Assembly: GCA_019801415.1 (NCBI GenBank)
Contig: JAHVJD010000004.1
Coordinates: forward strand, 1-64,000
Source: Nocardioides marinus
Lineage (GTDB): Bacteria; Pseudomonadota; Alphaproteobacteria; Rhodobacterales; Rhodobacteraceae
DNA length: 64,000 nucleotides
Direction: 5' to 3'
A program made the translations under genes and the position numbers. This document shows positions 9,077 through 17,877 of this stretch, piece after piece (the first letter of the stretch is position 1; the number at the start of each line of letters is the position of its first letter). Under the pieces are notes generated by a model. It was not told the origin of the DNA and did no database searches. It saw only the letters and a list, made by a program, of their open reading frames with translations.

Positions 9077-9403
9077 TCAGGAGTCATCCTCGGGTGTCGA
9101 CACGTCTGCGATCTCGTCCAGAGAGACGTTGTCCTCGTCATCGTCGTCATCCAGGACATCATCGCCCAGGTCCACGTCGACCGCGTCGTCATCATCCAGA
9201 ACGACGTCATCGGCATCCGCCGATTCCTTGGCCTTCAGGGTTGCCGCGTCCTCGGCATCCGCTTCGATCATCCGGGTCTTGCCGGTGTCCACCTCGACGA
9301 CCTCGCCCGTGTAGGGGCTGATGATCGGGTCCTTGTTCAGGTCATAAAAGCGTTTGCCAGTGGTGGGGCAGACGCGCTTTACACCCCATTCTTCCTTGGG
9401 CAT
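9077..9403 (-). CDS. TIGR02300 family (FYDLN acid) protein
   Basis: A 108-residue protein whose first 30 residues hold a compact zinc-ribbon-like sequence (KRVCPTTGKRFYDLNKDP) with the family-defining FYDLN motif. The rest is low-complexity and strongly acidic, with long Asp runs at about residues 68-95. It is conserved across Alphaproteobacteria; the function is unknown. Only one CxxT-type cysteine is visible, so metal binding is uncertain. An AAGGGGA ribosome site precedes the ATG. It lies upstream of tRNA-Ala on the same strand. Confidence 0.92.
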   Translation of the reverse strand: MPKEEWGVKRVCPTTGKRFYDLNKDPIISPYTGEVVEVDTGKTRMIEADAEDAATLKAKESADADDVVLDDDDAVDVDLGDDVLDDDDDEDNVSLDEIADVSTPEDDS

Positions 9404-9503
9404 GTGGATCCCCTTGATTTACTGGTGAGTCGTATCGACGATTCCGGTGCCTTGCCATATGAGGGTGGCACTGTCAAAGCCTTTGCCGGAAAGGGGCATC
9501 TGC

Positions 9504-10214
9504 ATGGCCGAATATCACCTGTCCGGGACGCCGCCGGTGCCCCTGACCCTGCGCCGCTCCGGGCGGGCAAGGCGGATCAGCCTGCGGATCTCCTCGTTGG
9601 ACGGACGTGTGACGCTGACCCTGCCTGCGCATCTGCCGGACCACGCCGGTCTCGCCTTTGCCGAGGAAAAGGCCGACTGGATCCGCAGCCATCTCGCCCG
9701 GCACCCGGCCGCGGTGCTGGTGGGCCTTGGCGCGGTGCTGCCAATCGACGGGCAGGACAGGGTGGTCGAGCGGGCCGAGGGCCGCCGCATCGTGCTGGAC
9801 GCGGGCCGGGTGGCGGTGCCGGGCACCAACCCGGGACCACCGCTGCAACGCTACCTCAAGGAGCTGGCCCGCAACCGCCTGGCGGAAGCATCGGATTTCT
9901 ACGCCGCCCGGCTGGGGCGTGGCTACAGCCGCCTGACCCTGCGCGACACCCGCTCCCGCTGGGGGTCCTGCACCGCGGATGGCGCGCTGATGTATTCCTG
10001 GCGGCTGATCCTGGCGCCACCGGCGGTGCTGCGCTATGTCGCCGCCCATGAGGTGGCGCATCTGCAGGAGATGAACCACTCGCAGGACTTCTGGGCGGTG
10101 GTCGAACGGCTCTATGGCCGCTACCACGAGCCCCGCGCCTGGCTGCGCGAAAACGGCGCCAGCCTGCACCGCTATCGCTTCGATGCCACGGCCGAGGCCG
10201 CGCCGCTCGCTTGA
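9504..10214 (+). CDS. YgjP-like metallopeptidase domain protein (M48-related)
   Basis: A 236-residue soluble protein of the YgjP/DUF45 family. The zinc-protease signature HEVAHLQEMNH gives H182, E183, H186 and probably H192 as ligands and base. The family hallmark RDTRSRWGSC (147-156) is present. Physiological substrate is unknown. The upstream open frame from 9447 is ignored; ATG 9504 follows a GGAAAGGGG ribosome site and begins with the family-typical N-terminus. It runs parallel to and 30 bases before a GntR gene. Confidence 0.88.
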   Translation: MAEYHLSGTPPVPLTLRRSGRARRISLRISSLDGRVTLTLPAHLPDHAGLAFAEEKADWIRSHLARHPAAVLVGLGAVLPIDGQDRVVERAEGRRIVLDAGRVAVPGTNPGPPLQRYLKELARNRLAEASDFYAARLGRGYSRLTLRDTRSRWGSCTADGALMYSWRLILAPPAVLRYVAAHEVAHLQEMNHSQDFWAVVERLYGRYHEPRAWLRENGASLHRYRFDATAEAAPLA

Positions 10215-10244
10215 CGTGGCGCGAATTTGTGATCACATGGGCGC

Positions 10245-10940
10245 ATGACCTTGTCCAATCGCCCGTCTCCGGATGTCGCGGCCGTCGCCACGGTTGCCAC
10301 CACCGCCCCCGTTGCCGCAGCGGCCCCCGCCCATGACCGGGTCTACCGCGCGCTGCGCACCCGTATCATGCATGGCGAAATCGCGCCCGGCGCGGCACTG
10401 ACCCTGCGCGGCATCGGGCGCGACTACGAGGTCTCGATGACGCCCGCCCGCGAGGCCGTGCGCAGGCTGGCGGCCGAAGGGGCCCTGTTCCTGTCCTCTT
10501 CGGGCCGGGTGTCGACGCCGGAGCTGACCAACGAGCGGATCGAGGAGCTGGCCGCCCTGCGCGCCCTGATCGAGGTCGAGCTGGCCAGCCGGGCGCTGCC
10601 GCGCGCCCACATGGCGTTGATCGACCGCTTGCAGCACATCAACAGCAATGTCGCCGAAATGGTCAGCAAGCGGGACGCGGTCGGCTATATCCGCACCAAC
10701 CTCGAATTTCACCGCACCCTTTACCTGCGGGCGCAGGCGCCGGCCATGCTGGCGATGGCGGAGACTGTCTGGCTGCAGCTCGGGCCGACCATGCGGGCGC
10801 TCTACGGGCGGTTGCGCCGCACCGATCCGCCGCCGCACCACCGCCATATCATCGCCGCGCTCAAGGCCGGGGATGAGCCGGGCCTGCGGTTGGCGGTGCG
10901 CTCGGACGTGACCCAGGGGTTGCGCCTGCTGGCCGGCTGA
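10245..10940 (+). CDS. GntR family regulator with FCD domain
   Basis: A 231-residue FadR-subfamily regulator. After an Ala/Pro-rich leader of about 30 residues, the winged helix-turn-helix spans about 31-95 (VYRALRTRIMHGEIAPGAAL ... MTPAREAVRRLAAEG). The C-terminal FCD domain is mostly helical, with EFHRTLY and HHRHIIAAL supplying likely metal-binding histidines. Targets are not evident: the neighbours are a YgjP-like gene and a convergent DUF1206 gene. It could also act on the second NCS1 permease region 2 kb away, but that is a guess. The ribosome site is weak. Confidence 0.88.
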   Translation: MTLSNRPSPDVAAVATVATTAPVAAAAPAHDRVYRALRTRIMHGEIAPGAALTLRGIGRDYEVSMTPAREAVRRLAAEGALFLSSSGRVSTPELTNERIEELAALRALIEVELASRALPRAHMALIDRLQHINSNVAEMVSKRDAVGYIRTNLEFHRTLYLRAQAPAMLAMAETVWLQLGPTMRALYGRLRRTDPPPHHRHIIAALKAGDEPGLRLAVRSDVTQGLRLLAG

Positions 10941-10951
10941 CCAGGCGCTGG

Positions 10952-11830
10952 TCAGATGACCCTGTCCAGCGCGCCCTGCAGGGTCTCGGTGGTCGGATCT
11001 GTTGCCTTGGGCACGATGCGGTAGCAGGCGTTGACGAGGCAGAACAGTGCAAACCCCAACAGCCCGAGGCACAGCAGCGTGACCAGAACCCGGCCATATG
11101 CCTTGGTGCTGAGCCAGTCGAAGGCGCTGCCCATGCCCCCGGCCGGTGCGCCGGAGGACGACAGGGCTGCCTGCAGGATCAGCACGCCGATGATCGCGAT
11201 GACCACGCCATGGGCGGCGATCCCCGCTTTCAGCAGCGTGTTCATATGCACCGTCGTGGGAACGGCGCGCAGGTGGGCGCGATAGGTCTCGCGCCAGGCC
11301 TTCTGCAGATAGTAGCCCGCGGCGCCGAGCGTCAGCAGCCCTGCCACGAAGACGGCGATGCGACCGCCCGGCTGCGCCAGCAGCGTGGCAAGGCCGTTGC
11401 CCTGACCGCCACCGCCATCGCCGAAGCCAAGCAGGACGGCAACTGCCAGACCGCCAAGACCAAGATGCACCAGCCCGGTGGTGAACATGCTGACGCGCGC
11501 GACCAGCCCCTTGGCGCCGTTGCCATAGGCCTCCAGATCCCAGATGCTGTCGACCGCCCGCCACAGCGCATAGGCAAACAGCCCAAGCGCAATCAGGACG
11601 ACGATCGCGGTGCCCCAGCCGCCCTGCAGCCATTCCAGGGCTTCGGCCGTGCCCTTGGCCTCGCCGCCCTGCCAGATCGAGTAGAGCGAGACCCCGGCGA
11701 CCGCGAGGTAGACCAGCGCCCGCCCGGCATAGCCCGCGCGCATGACCGGCACCGCCCAGGCGAAATCCTCCGCGTTCACGGCCTCAAGGCGCTGGCGGCG
11801 GGCATGGCTTTGCGAAGTGTCGGGTAACAT
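10952..11830 (-). CDS. DUF1206 family membrane protein
   Basis: A 292-residue integral membrane protein built from three repeats of a two-helix unit, each opening with a short Gly/Ala-rich motif such as MRAGYAGRALVYLAVAG, VSMFTTGLVHLGLGG and LKAGIAAHGVVIAI. This triplication is the DUF1206 pattern. Function unknown. The frame extends upstream to 11905, but ATG 11830 has GGAGAT six bases before it and the extra residues are not hydrophobic. It converges with the GntR gene at 10245. Confidence 0.85.
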   Translation of the reverse strand: MLPDTSQSHARRQRLEAVNAEDFAWAVPVMRAGYAGRALVYLAVAGVSLYSIWQGGEAKGTAEALEWLQGGWGTAIVVLIALGLFAYALWRAVDSIWDLEAYGNGAKGLVARVSMFTTGLVHLGLGGLAVAVLLGFGDGGGGQGNGLATLLAQPGGRIAVFVAGLLTLGAAGYYLQKAWRETYRAHLRAVPTTVHMNTLLKAGIAAHGVVIAIIGVLILQAALSSSGAPAGGMGSAFDWLSTKAYGRVLVTLLCLGLLGFALFCLVNACYRIVPKATDPTTETLQGALDRVI

Positions 11831-11935
11831 GGCGGGATCTCCGGGGCACGCGGGCTGAGCGGCGCTCATGATACCAATGCGCGAGACGCAGGATGGTTCC
11901 GCCACAGCCGTGCAGGCCCGCTCGGCCGGGTGCCT

Positions 11936-12592
11936 TCAGCCCACGCCCCACCAGCGCAGCGTCTGCCTGAAATGGTGCTGGATGGCGGCCGTCGCGGCCT
12001 CGCCGTCGCGGGCCTCCAGCGCATTGATGATGGCCAGGTGCTCGGTCATTGCCGAGGCGATCCGGTCCTGCAGAAACGGGCGTGCGTTCTGGATGATGGC
12101 AATCCGCATCCGGTTGGCTGCGTAGGCGGCGGTCAGCTGCGCGTTGTCCAGCCCGGCGGCCAGGTAGTCGTGCAGCGACAGGTCCACAGCAATGGCATCG
12201 CCGCCGGGATGCGCGCCCGGCGCTTGCGCAGCACTGTCGAGAAAGCTTTGATGGCGCTCGCGCAGGGCGGCCAGACCGTCCAGAGACACGCTGGAAATGC
12301 GTCGGCGTGCGCCTTCCTGGTCCAGGACCATGCGAAAATCGAGGCATTCGCGGATGGTCTCGGGGCGCGCTTCCATCACCTGGATGCCGCGCTTGGGCAG
12401 GGTGGTCACCAGCCCCAGGGAACTGGCGTGCTTGACCGCCTCGCGCACCGCCGAGAGCGGCAGTTCCAACATGGTAACCAGTTGGGACATCGACAGAAAC
12501 TGGCCGTCGCGCAGGGTGCCGTTTCGCAGTGCCTGCCACAGGGCTTCCTGCGCCTTGGCGGCCAATAGCTGAACATCTTTGGTTTGGGTCAT
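11936..12592 (-). CDS. GntR family regulator with FCD domain
   Basis: A 218-residue regulator with an N-terminal winged helix (about 8-75, including LVTMLELPLSAVREAVKHASSLGLV) and a FadR C-terminal domain. Candidate metal-site histidines appear in LHDYL, TEHLAI and QHHF. It diverges from an NCS1 permease across 167 bases containing a perfect 12-base palindrome at 12675, so it most likely controls that permease and itself. A nucleobase or its breakdown product is the plausible ligand, which is inference. Confidence 0.9.
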   Translation of the reverse strand: MTQTKDVQLLAAKAQEALWQALRNGTLRDGQFLSMSQLVTMLELPLSAVREAVKHASSLGLVTTLPKRGIQVMEARPETIRECLDFRMVLDQEGARRRISSVSLDGLAALRERHQSFLDSAAQAPGAHPGGDAIAVDLSLHDYLAAGLDNAQLTAAYAANRMRIAIIQNARPFLQDRIASAMTEHLAIINALEARDGEAATAAIQHHFRQTLRWWGVG

Positions 12593-12674
12593 CGGTGGTC
12601 CCTAGGCCGCATTGCCTGCGGATTCAATAAGGTGCTTTCTGGAATTCCTTACGGACTTCTACCTAGAATACAGT

Positions 12675-12686
12675 CTAACATGTTAG
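12675..12686. promoter_or_regulatory. Operator candidate between gntR and NCS1 permease
   Basis: CTAACATGTTAG is a perfect 12-base palindrome in the 167-base divergent gap, about 75 bases before the permease start. Just upstream is TAGAAT, which resembles a -10 box. It fits a dimeric GntR site in size and position, though it does not match the FadR/PdhR TGGTNNNACCA consensus. Confidence 0.45.
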
Positions 12687-12759
12687 TTGCAAGAGCAGTT
12701 TCAGGGACGCTGGCAGCAGGCAGAACCGCCAGCCGCAGAACTGCAGCAGGGAGACTGAA

Positions 12760-14202
12760 ATGACGACAACAGACAATATGCCACTGGCGCACGGCGGGAC
12801 GCTCGATCCCGAGGGCAACGCGCTCAACCCCGTCGAACCACAGGAAAAGACCTGGGGCTGGTTCGCCATCTTCAACATCTGGGCCAACGACGTGCAGTCG
12901 CTGTTCGGCTATTCGCTGGTGGCCTCGCTGTTCATCTCCTACGGGGTGGGCGGCTGGACAGCCTTTGCGGCGCTGATCTTTTCCGGCCTCTTCGTGATGT
13001 GGATGGTCAACCTCTCCGGCGCGCCGGGCGAGAAATACGGCATTCCCTATCCGGTGCTGGCCCGCGCCAGCCTCGGCACCCAAGGGGCCAAGCTGCCCGC
13101 GGTGCTGCGGGCCACCGTGGCGGTGTTCTGGTACGGGGTGCAGGTCTATTTCGCCTCCACCGCGCTGGCGCTGCTGATCCGCTCGCTCACCGGCATCTCG
13201 GGCGGGGCCGAGATCCTTGGCCTGACCAGCATCGACTGGCTGTCCTTCGTGATCGTCTGGGGCTTCCACATCGTCATCTTCTGGCGCGGCATGGCCTGGG
13301 TTGAAACCTTCCTCAACATCGCCGGTCCCTTCGTCTACGTGGTGATGATCGGTCTGGTGATCGTGCTTTGGCAGCGCTCCGACGGGCAGCTACTGACCGC
13401 CACCGCCACCATCTTTGCCAACCCCGAGGGCACCTTCTGGAGCGAGTTCCGCGGCTTCATCGCCATCGTCGGCACCATGGTCGCCTATTTCGCGGCGGTG
13501 ATGATCAACTTCAGCGACTTCTCGCGCTATTCCCGCAGCCGCGAGTCGATGGTGATGGGCAATCTCGCCGGGCTGCCGTTCAACATGATCCTGTTCTCGG
13601 CGCTGGCCCTGTTGACCACCGGCGGTGCAGCCGTGGTCTTTGGCGAGGAGATCATCAACCCGACCGAGATCGTCGAGCGCACCGACAGCGTGCTGTTGGG
13701 CGTGATCGCCGCGATCACCTTCTTTGCCGCCACCGTCGGCATCAACCTGGTGGCCAACTTCATCCCCGCGGTGAACGGCATCGCCAACCTGTCGCCCGAG
13801 CAGATCAGCTTCCGCAAGGCGGGTCTCATCACCTCGCTGTTCGCCCTGGTGATCGGCGGTTTCTGGAACAGCTTCATCAGCCAGTTCGGCATCAGCGGTT
13901 TCGTCAACACATTGGGCGCAACGCTGGCACCGATCTTCGGCATCATGATCGTTGATTACTACCTGCACCGCAACCAGCAGCTCGAGCTGGCCGACCTCTA
14001 CGACATGAAAGGCGGTGCCTACCATTATAACAACGGCTGGAACAGCGCCGCGGTCAAGGCCTTCGGACTGGCGGCGATCTTCTCGGTGGCCACCGTCTGG
14101 GTGCCGTGGTTCGCCTTCCTGTCCGGCTACAACTGGGTGATCGGTGCGGTCCTCGGCGGGGTGGTCTACCACCTGATGGCCAAGGGGCGCAGCGCGGGCT
14201 GA
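12760..14202 (+). CDS. NCS1-family permease (cytosine/purine/allantoin-type)
   Basis: A 480-residue transporter with about twelve membrane helices. NCS1 features include GEKYGIPYPVLARASLGTQGAKLPAV in the second-third helix region, NFSDFSRYSRSRESM in the central loop and DYYLHRNQQLEL late in the protein. The ribosome site is GGGAGACTGAA. Substrate is a nucleobase or allantoin-like ring; no catabolic enzyme for it lies next door, unlike the permease at 5485. Control by the divergent GntR is likely. Confidence 0.92.
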   Translation: MTTTDNMPLAHGGTLDPEGNALNPVEPQEKTWGWFAIFNIWANDVQSLFGYSLVASLFISYGVGGWTAFAALIFSGLFVMWMVNLSGAPGEKYGIPYPVLARASLGTQGAKLPAVLRATVAVFWYGVQVYFASTALALLIRSLTGISGGAEILGLTSIDWLSFVIVWGFHIVIFWRGMAWVETFLNIAGPFVYVVMIGLVIVLWQRSDGQLLTATATIFANPEGTFWSEFRGFIAIVGTMVAYFAAVMINFSDFSRYSRSRESMVMGNLAGLPFNMILFSALALLTTGGAAVVFGEEIINPTEIVERTDSVLLGVIAAITFFAATVGINLVANFIPAVNGIANLSPEQISFRKAGLITSLFALVIGGFWNSFISQFGISGFVNTLGATLAPIFGIMIVDYYLHRNQQLELADLYDMKGGAYHYNNGWNSAAVKAFGLAAIFSVATVWVPWFAFLSGYNWVIGAVLGGVVYHLMAKGRSAG

Positions 14203-14228
14203 TCGCGCCGCCCAATACGAAAACAAAA

Positions 14229-14254
14229 AACCCGGCGCCAGCGCCGGGTTTTCC
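14229..14254. terminator. Bidirectional terminator between NCS1 permease and accA
   Basis: AACCCGGCG and CGCCGGGTT form a perfect stem with a 4-base loop. It has TTTTCC on the plus side and a run of six T on the minus side, so it can end transcription from both converging genes. Confidence 0.85.
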
Positions 14255-14276
14255 TGTTGTCTGCGGGGCAGGTGGC

Positions 14277-15239
14277 TCAGGCCGCCAGCCCTTTCGAGCC
14301 GATGTCGAGGAACTTCTTGCGACGGTCGCGGATCAGCTCCTCGGCGCTCTTGCCGTCCAGCTCTTCCAGCATCTCGGAGATTGCCTTGGCAACCGCGTTC
14401 ATCGCGGCCTTGGGGTCGCGGTGCGCGCCGCCCAGCGGCTCGGGGATGATGCGGTCGTTGACGCCCAGCTTGTTCAGATCCTGCGCCGTCAGACGCAGCG
14501 CCTCGGCGGCTTCGCGCATCTTCTCGGCATCCTTCCACAGGATCGAGGCGCAGCCTTCGGGCGAGATCACCGAATAGATCGAATGCTCCAGCATCGCCAC
14601 GCGGTTTGCCGTGGCAAAGGCCACCGCGCCGCCGGAGCCGCCTTCGCCGATGATCACCGAGATCAGCGGCACGCCGATCTTCAGGCACATCTCGGTCGAA
14701 CGCGCAATCGCCTCGGACTGGCCGCGCTCCTCGGCGCCCTTGCCGGGGTAGGCGCCGGCGGTGTCCACCAGGGTGATCACCGGCAGGCCGAAGCGCCCGG
14801 CCATCTCCATCAGCCGCACCGCCTTGCGATAGCCCTCGGGGCGCGCCATGCCGAAGTTGCGCTCGATCCGGGACTTGGTGTCGCTGCCCTTCTCGTGGCC
14901 GATCACCATCACCGGCTGGTCGTTGAACCGGGCCAGCCCGCCCATCACCGCCAGGTCGTCGGCAAAGTTGCGGTCACCGGCCAGCGGCGTGAACTCGGTG
15001 AACAGCGCCTCGATGTAATCCTTGCAATGGGGGCGTTCGGGATGCCGCGCCACCTGGCATTTGCGCCAGGGGGTCAGGTCCTTGTACAGGTCCTTCAGCA
15101 GCTGGGCTGCCTTGGCATCCAGCGCCGCGGCCTCGTCGGCCACATCCATTTCTTCATTCGCGCGCGCCAGCGCCCGCAGCTCCTCCGCCTTGCCTTCGAT
15201 TTCGGCCAGCGGTTTTTCGAATTCCAGATACTGGGTCAT
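14277..15239 (-). CDS. accA: Acetyl-CoA carboxylase carboxyltransferase subunit alpha
   Basis: A 320-residue cytosolic subunit that, with AccD, transfers CO2 from biotin to acetyl-CoA to make malonyl-CoA for fatty acid synthesis. The full family pattern is present: [13 protein letters not shown] at the N-terminus, [14 protein letters not shown] (about 63-76), [38 protein letters not shown], the oxyanion-hole Gly pairs in [16 protein letters not shown] and IGEGGSGGA, and [12 protein letters not shown]. Length is normal. It stands alone, convergent with the NCS1 permease. Confidence 0.97.
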   Translation of the reverse strand: MTQYLEFEKPLAEIEGKAEELRALARANEEMDVADEAAALDAKAAQLLKDLYKDLTPWRKCQVARHPERPHCKDYIEALFTEFTPLAGDRNFADDLAVMGGLARFNDQPVMVIGHEKGSDTKSRIERNFGMARPEGYRKAVRLMEMAGRFGLPVITLVDTAGAYPGKGAEERGQSEAIARSTEMCLKIGVPLISVIIGEGGSGGAVAFATANRVAMLEHSIYSVISPEGCASILWKDAEKMREAAEALRLTAQDLNKLGVNDRIIPEPLGGAHRDPKAAMNAVAKAISEMLEELDGKSAEELIRDRRKKFLDIGSKGLAA

Positions 15240-15328
15240 GGTGCCTCTGCTCTGACGGTTTGCAGCTATATGGCCTTAGCGGCGGCAAGATGCAACTCGG
15301 CAAGCGGCGGCGTGTGCCACGGTCGCCA

Positions 15329-15928
15329 TCATGCCTGCTGCAGCAGGATCCACACCAGCGAGGCAACCAGCACCGCGGCCATCGTCCAGTTGAATGCCCG
15401 CAGTTGCGCCGGTCGGCGCAGCAGCCGCCGCAGCTGCTGGCCCAGCATGGTCCAGGTCGAGGCCGAAAAGCAGCCGATCAGCAGATAGGTTCCGGCCACC
15501 CACAGGATCGCGCTCAGGTCGCGGCTGGCGGCATAGAGCGTGATCGCCCCCAGCGCCATCGCCCAGGCCTTGGGGTTCACCCACTGGAAGGCGCAGGCCT
15601 GCACGAAGCTCAGCGGGCGGCCCTGCGCCGCGCTGTCCTCGGGCGGGGCGGCATTGGCGATCTTCCAGGCCAGCCACAGCATGTAGACCACCGACAGCGC
15701 CGTCATGATCGTGGTCAGCGGCGGGAAGGCCTCGAACAGCTGCATCACGCCGAGCCCGACGGGCACGATCATCAGCGGAAAGCCGATGGCCACCCCCAGC
15801 AGATGCGGGATCGAGCGCTGAAAACCGAAGTTCGCGCCCGAGGACATCAGCATCAGGTTGTTGGGGCCGGGGGTGAAGACGGTGCCAAAGGCAAAGGCGG
15901 CCAGGGCCAGGAAGAGTTCGTAAGTCAT
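15329..15928 (-). CDS. LysE family amino-acid exporter
   Basis: A 199-residue inner-membrane protein with about six hydrophobic segments and the LysE/RhtB motif FTPGPNNLMLMSSG near residues 19-32. It probably exports an amino acid or small metabolite; the substrate is unknown. A longer frame begins at 15997 but runs through the divergent promoter region; ATG 15928 gives the family N-terminus MTYELFLALAAFAFG. It diverges from an Lrp-type regulator across 72 bases, the standard arrangement for amino-acid-induced export. Confidence 0.9.
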   Translation of the reverse strand: MTYELFLALAAFAFGTVFTPGPNNLMLMSSGANFGFQRSIPHLLGVAIGFPLMIVPVGLGVMQLFEAFPPLTTIMTALSVVYMLWLAWKIANAAPPEDSAAQGRPLSFVQACAFQWVNPKAWAMALGAITLYAASRDLSAILWVAGTYLLIGCFSASTWTMLGQQLRRLLRRPAQLRAFNWTMAAVLVASLVWILLQQA

Positions 15929-15929
15929 G

Positions 15930-15945
15930 CGCGCAAGATTGCGCG
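15930..15945. promoter_or_regulatory. Lrp operator candidate in lysE/lrp gap
   Basis: CGCGCAAGATTGCGCG contains perfect 7-base arms around a 2-base centre. It sits immediately upstream of the lysE start codon, where a bound Lrp would block or direct transcription and initiation. Confidence 0.5.
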
Positions 15946-16000
15946 AAATATGCCAAATGAAATTGCGTTTTGCGTCGCCTTGACGGTAGTTTTGCAATCA

Positions 16001-16453
16001 ATGGCGAAAAATGACCGAATAAACCAGCGGATATTGCAGGAGCTGACCCGTGATGGCCGCATCAGCAACCTCGACCTGGCCGAGCGCGTGGGCCTGTCGC
16101 CGTCGGCCTGCCTGCGCCGGGTGCAGGAGCTGGAGCGCAGCGGCATCATCACCGGCTACCGCGCGGTGCTGGACCGCCAGCAGATGGGGCTGGGCTTTGT
16201 CACCTATATCGGCGTCGGGCTGGGCGAGCACACCAAGGAGGCGCAGGAGGCTTTCGAACGCGCCATGCAGGCCGCGCCCGAGGTGGTGGAATGTCACAAC
16301 ATCACCGGCACCATCGAATACCTGTTGCGCGTCGAATGCGCCGATCTGCCCAGCTACAAGCGGTTCCACACCGATATCCTCGGCACCTCGCCCTATGTCA
16401 CCGCGATCACCACCTATGTTGTGATGGGCTCGCCCAAGGATCTGCGCGCGTGA
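16001..16453 (+). CDS. Lrp/AsnC family regulator
   Basis: A 150-residue feast/famine regulator. The N-terminal helix-turn-helix covers about residues 5-50 (NQRILQELTRDGRISNLDLAERVGLSPSACLRRVQELE) and the C-terminal RAM domain about 65-145, with the ligand-loop pattern ECHNITGTIEYLLRV. It is divergent from the LysE-type exporter, its probable target. Long frames upstream on the same strand are antisense to lysE and accA and are not real. The ribosome site is poor, so the start rests on family length. Confidence 0.92.
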   Translation: MAKNDRINQRILQELTRDGRISNLDLAERVGLSPSACLRRVQELERSGIITGYRAVLDRQQMGLGFVTYIGVGLGEHTKEAQEAFERAMQAAPEVVECHNITGTIEYLLRVECADLPSYKRFHTDILGTSPYVTAITTYVVMGSPKDLRA

Positions 16454-16476
16454 CCCGGCGGCGAGGGCGGGATTTT

Positions 16477-16535
16477 GAGTATTTAAGGGAAAGATGAAGG
16501 GCGGAACGGCGCGTTTCATCTTTCCCCAAATACTC
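16477..16535. repeat. Long inverted repeat with GAGTATTT...AAAGATGAA arms
   Basis: A 22-base arm (GAGTATTT, two A, GGGAAAGATGAA) is repeated in inverse as a 21-base arm across a 16-base GC-rich spacer, with only one small difference. The same core, GAGTATTTTTTGAAAGATGAA, recurs after the dgcN terminator at about 19275-19295. It could be a terminator-derived or REP-like element. Confidence 0.7.
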
Positions 16536-16867
16536 ATTGCGCGGCATCGCCATCTTGCGCGGCGCCGGTGTTGCGCGTCTTGCGTACGCCGCTGTCACCA
16601 TATCCTAAGGTGCATCAGGCACTCTGCTGCCTGATCGCGATTGCCCGTCGGGCCTGACACCCCCGGCACTCCTGGAACCGGATCCGCATTTGCGGGCCGT
16701 GCAGAGACAACGTTTAGCACGCGGGCGGATACGCCCGTCCACCTCCGCCTGTTTGGCGGCGCCGCCAGCTTTAATTTTCTCCGGCCATGAGCGTTTCGGC
16801 GTTCAGCACAGAAACACAGATCAGGGCAGGGCGGTCCCGCCGCCTCCCGATCGTCAGTCAGGAAAGA

Positions 16868-16892
16868 AGGGCGTCCGCCGCTGCGGGACGCC
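16868..16892 (-). terminator. Terminator of malyl-CoA lyase gene
   Basis: GGGCGTCC and GGGACGCCC pair around an 8-base loop; read on the minus strand the hairpin is followed by TTCTTTCC. It lies about 25 bases after the lyase stop. Confidence 0.7.
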
Positions 16893-16917
16893 CCTGTTGG
16901 CGTGGCAAGGCTGTCTG

Positions 16918-17877
16918 TCAGCTCTCGGCGATCAGCTCCGCCTGCGCCACGATTACCTCGGCCTGCTTGATCGAGGCGATGTCGACCAGCCGCCCCTTGT
17001 AGACGGTGGCACCCGCGCCGCTGGCCTTGGCCGCCTCCATCGCCGCGAGGATCTCGCGCGCCTCGGCCACCGCGGCGGCGGAAGGCGTGAAAACCTCGTT
17101 GGCGAGGCTGATCTGGCTGGGGTGGATCGCCCATTTGCCGACCATGCCCAGCGTCGCCGAGCGTTTGGCCTGCGCGATATAGCCCTCGGCATCCGAGAAG
17201 TCGCCGAACGGCCCGTCGACCGGCAGGATGCCATGGGTGCGGCAGGCGGCGACGATCGCGGCCTGGGCCCAGTGCCAGGGGTCGGACCAGTGTTTCTGCC
17301 CCTCCCGCAGCATGTAGTAGTTCTCCTGGGTGCCGCCGATGCCGGTGGTCTGCATCCCCATGGAGGCGGCAAAATCCGCCGCACCCAGGCTCATCGCCTG
17401 CAGGCGGGGCGAGGAGGCGGCAATCGCCTCCACATGGGCGATGCCCGCCGCCGATTCGATGATCACCTCGAAACTCACCGGCTTGGTCCGGCCCTTGGCG
17501 CGCTCGATCGCGGTGACCAGCGCGTCCACCGCATAGACGTCCTCGGCGCAGCCCACCTTGGGGATCATGATCTGGTCGAGCCGGTCGCCCGCCTGCTCAA
17601 GGATGTCCACCACGTCACGGTACCAATAGGGGGTGTCCAGCCCGTTGATCCGCACCGACAGGTATTTCTTGCCCCAGTCCACCGTATTGATCGCTTCGAT
17701 CACGTTGGCGCGGGCCTGTTCCTTGTCCGAAGGCGCCACCGAATCCTCGAGGTCGAGGTTGATCACATCCGCGTCCGAGGCCGCCATTTTCGGAAACAGC
17801 AGGGACTTGGAGCCGGGGCCGAATAGCTGGCAGCGGTTGGGGCGGGCCGGGGCGGCAGGCTGGATGCGAAAGCTCAT
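16918..17877 (-). CDS. mcl1: L-malyl-CoA / beta-methylmalyl-CoA lyase
   Basis: A 319-residue HpcH/HpaI-type (citE-like) Mg-dependent lyase that splits beta-methylmalyl-CoA to glyoxylate and propionyl-CoA, and malyl-CoA to glyoxylate and acetyl-CoA, in the ethylmalonyl-CoA pathway and related routes. The N-terminus RPNRCQLFGPGS, R76 in SVRINGL, and the metal ligands E141 (EVIIESAAG) and D168 (SLGAADFAA) match the characterised Rhodobacter enzyme, as does the length. It stands alone with its own terminator. Its presence implies C2 assimilation without a classical glyoxylate shunt, though other pathway genes are outside the window. Confidence 0.93.
   Translation of the reverse strand: MSFRIQPAAPARPNRCQLFGPGSKSLLFPKMAASDADVINLDLEDSVAPSDKEQARANVIEAINTVDWGKKYLSVRINGLDTPYWYRDVVDILEQAGDRLDQIMIPKVGCAEDVYAVDALVTAIERAKGRTKPVSFEVIIESAAGIAHVEAIAASSPRLQAMSLGAADFAASMGMQTTGIGGTQENYYMLREGQKHWSDPWHWAQAAIVAACRTHGILPVDGPFGDFSDAEGYIAQAKRSATLGMVGKWAIHPSQISLANEVFTPSAAAVAEAREILAAMEAAKASGAGATVYKGRLVDIASIKQAEVIVAQAELIAES

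Larger units (their letters stand above)
16454..16917. other. 464-base region without a supported gene
   Basis: Between the Lrp gene and malyl-CoA lyase. It holds a long inverted repeat at 16477-16535 and, at its right end, the terminator of the lyase gene. Open frames here have no ribosome site or recognisable product. The middle (about 16590-16860) shows only short GC-rich inverted repeats. Confidence 0.6.

Noticed and set aside
15260-16000. Upstream extension of the Lrp gene to 15260
   Set aside because: The extra codons are antisense to lysE and resemble shadow translation; the Lrp domain begins at the ATG at 16001.
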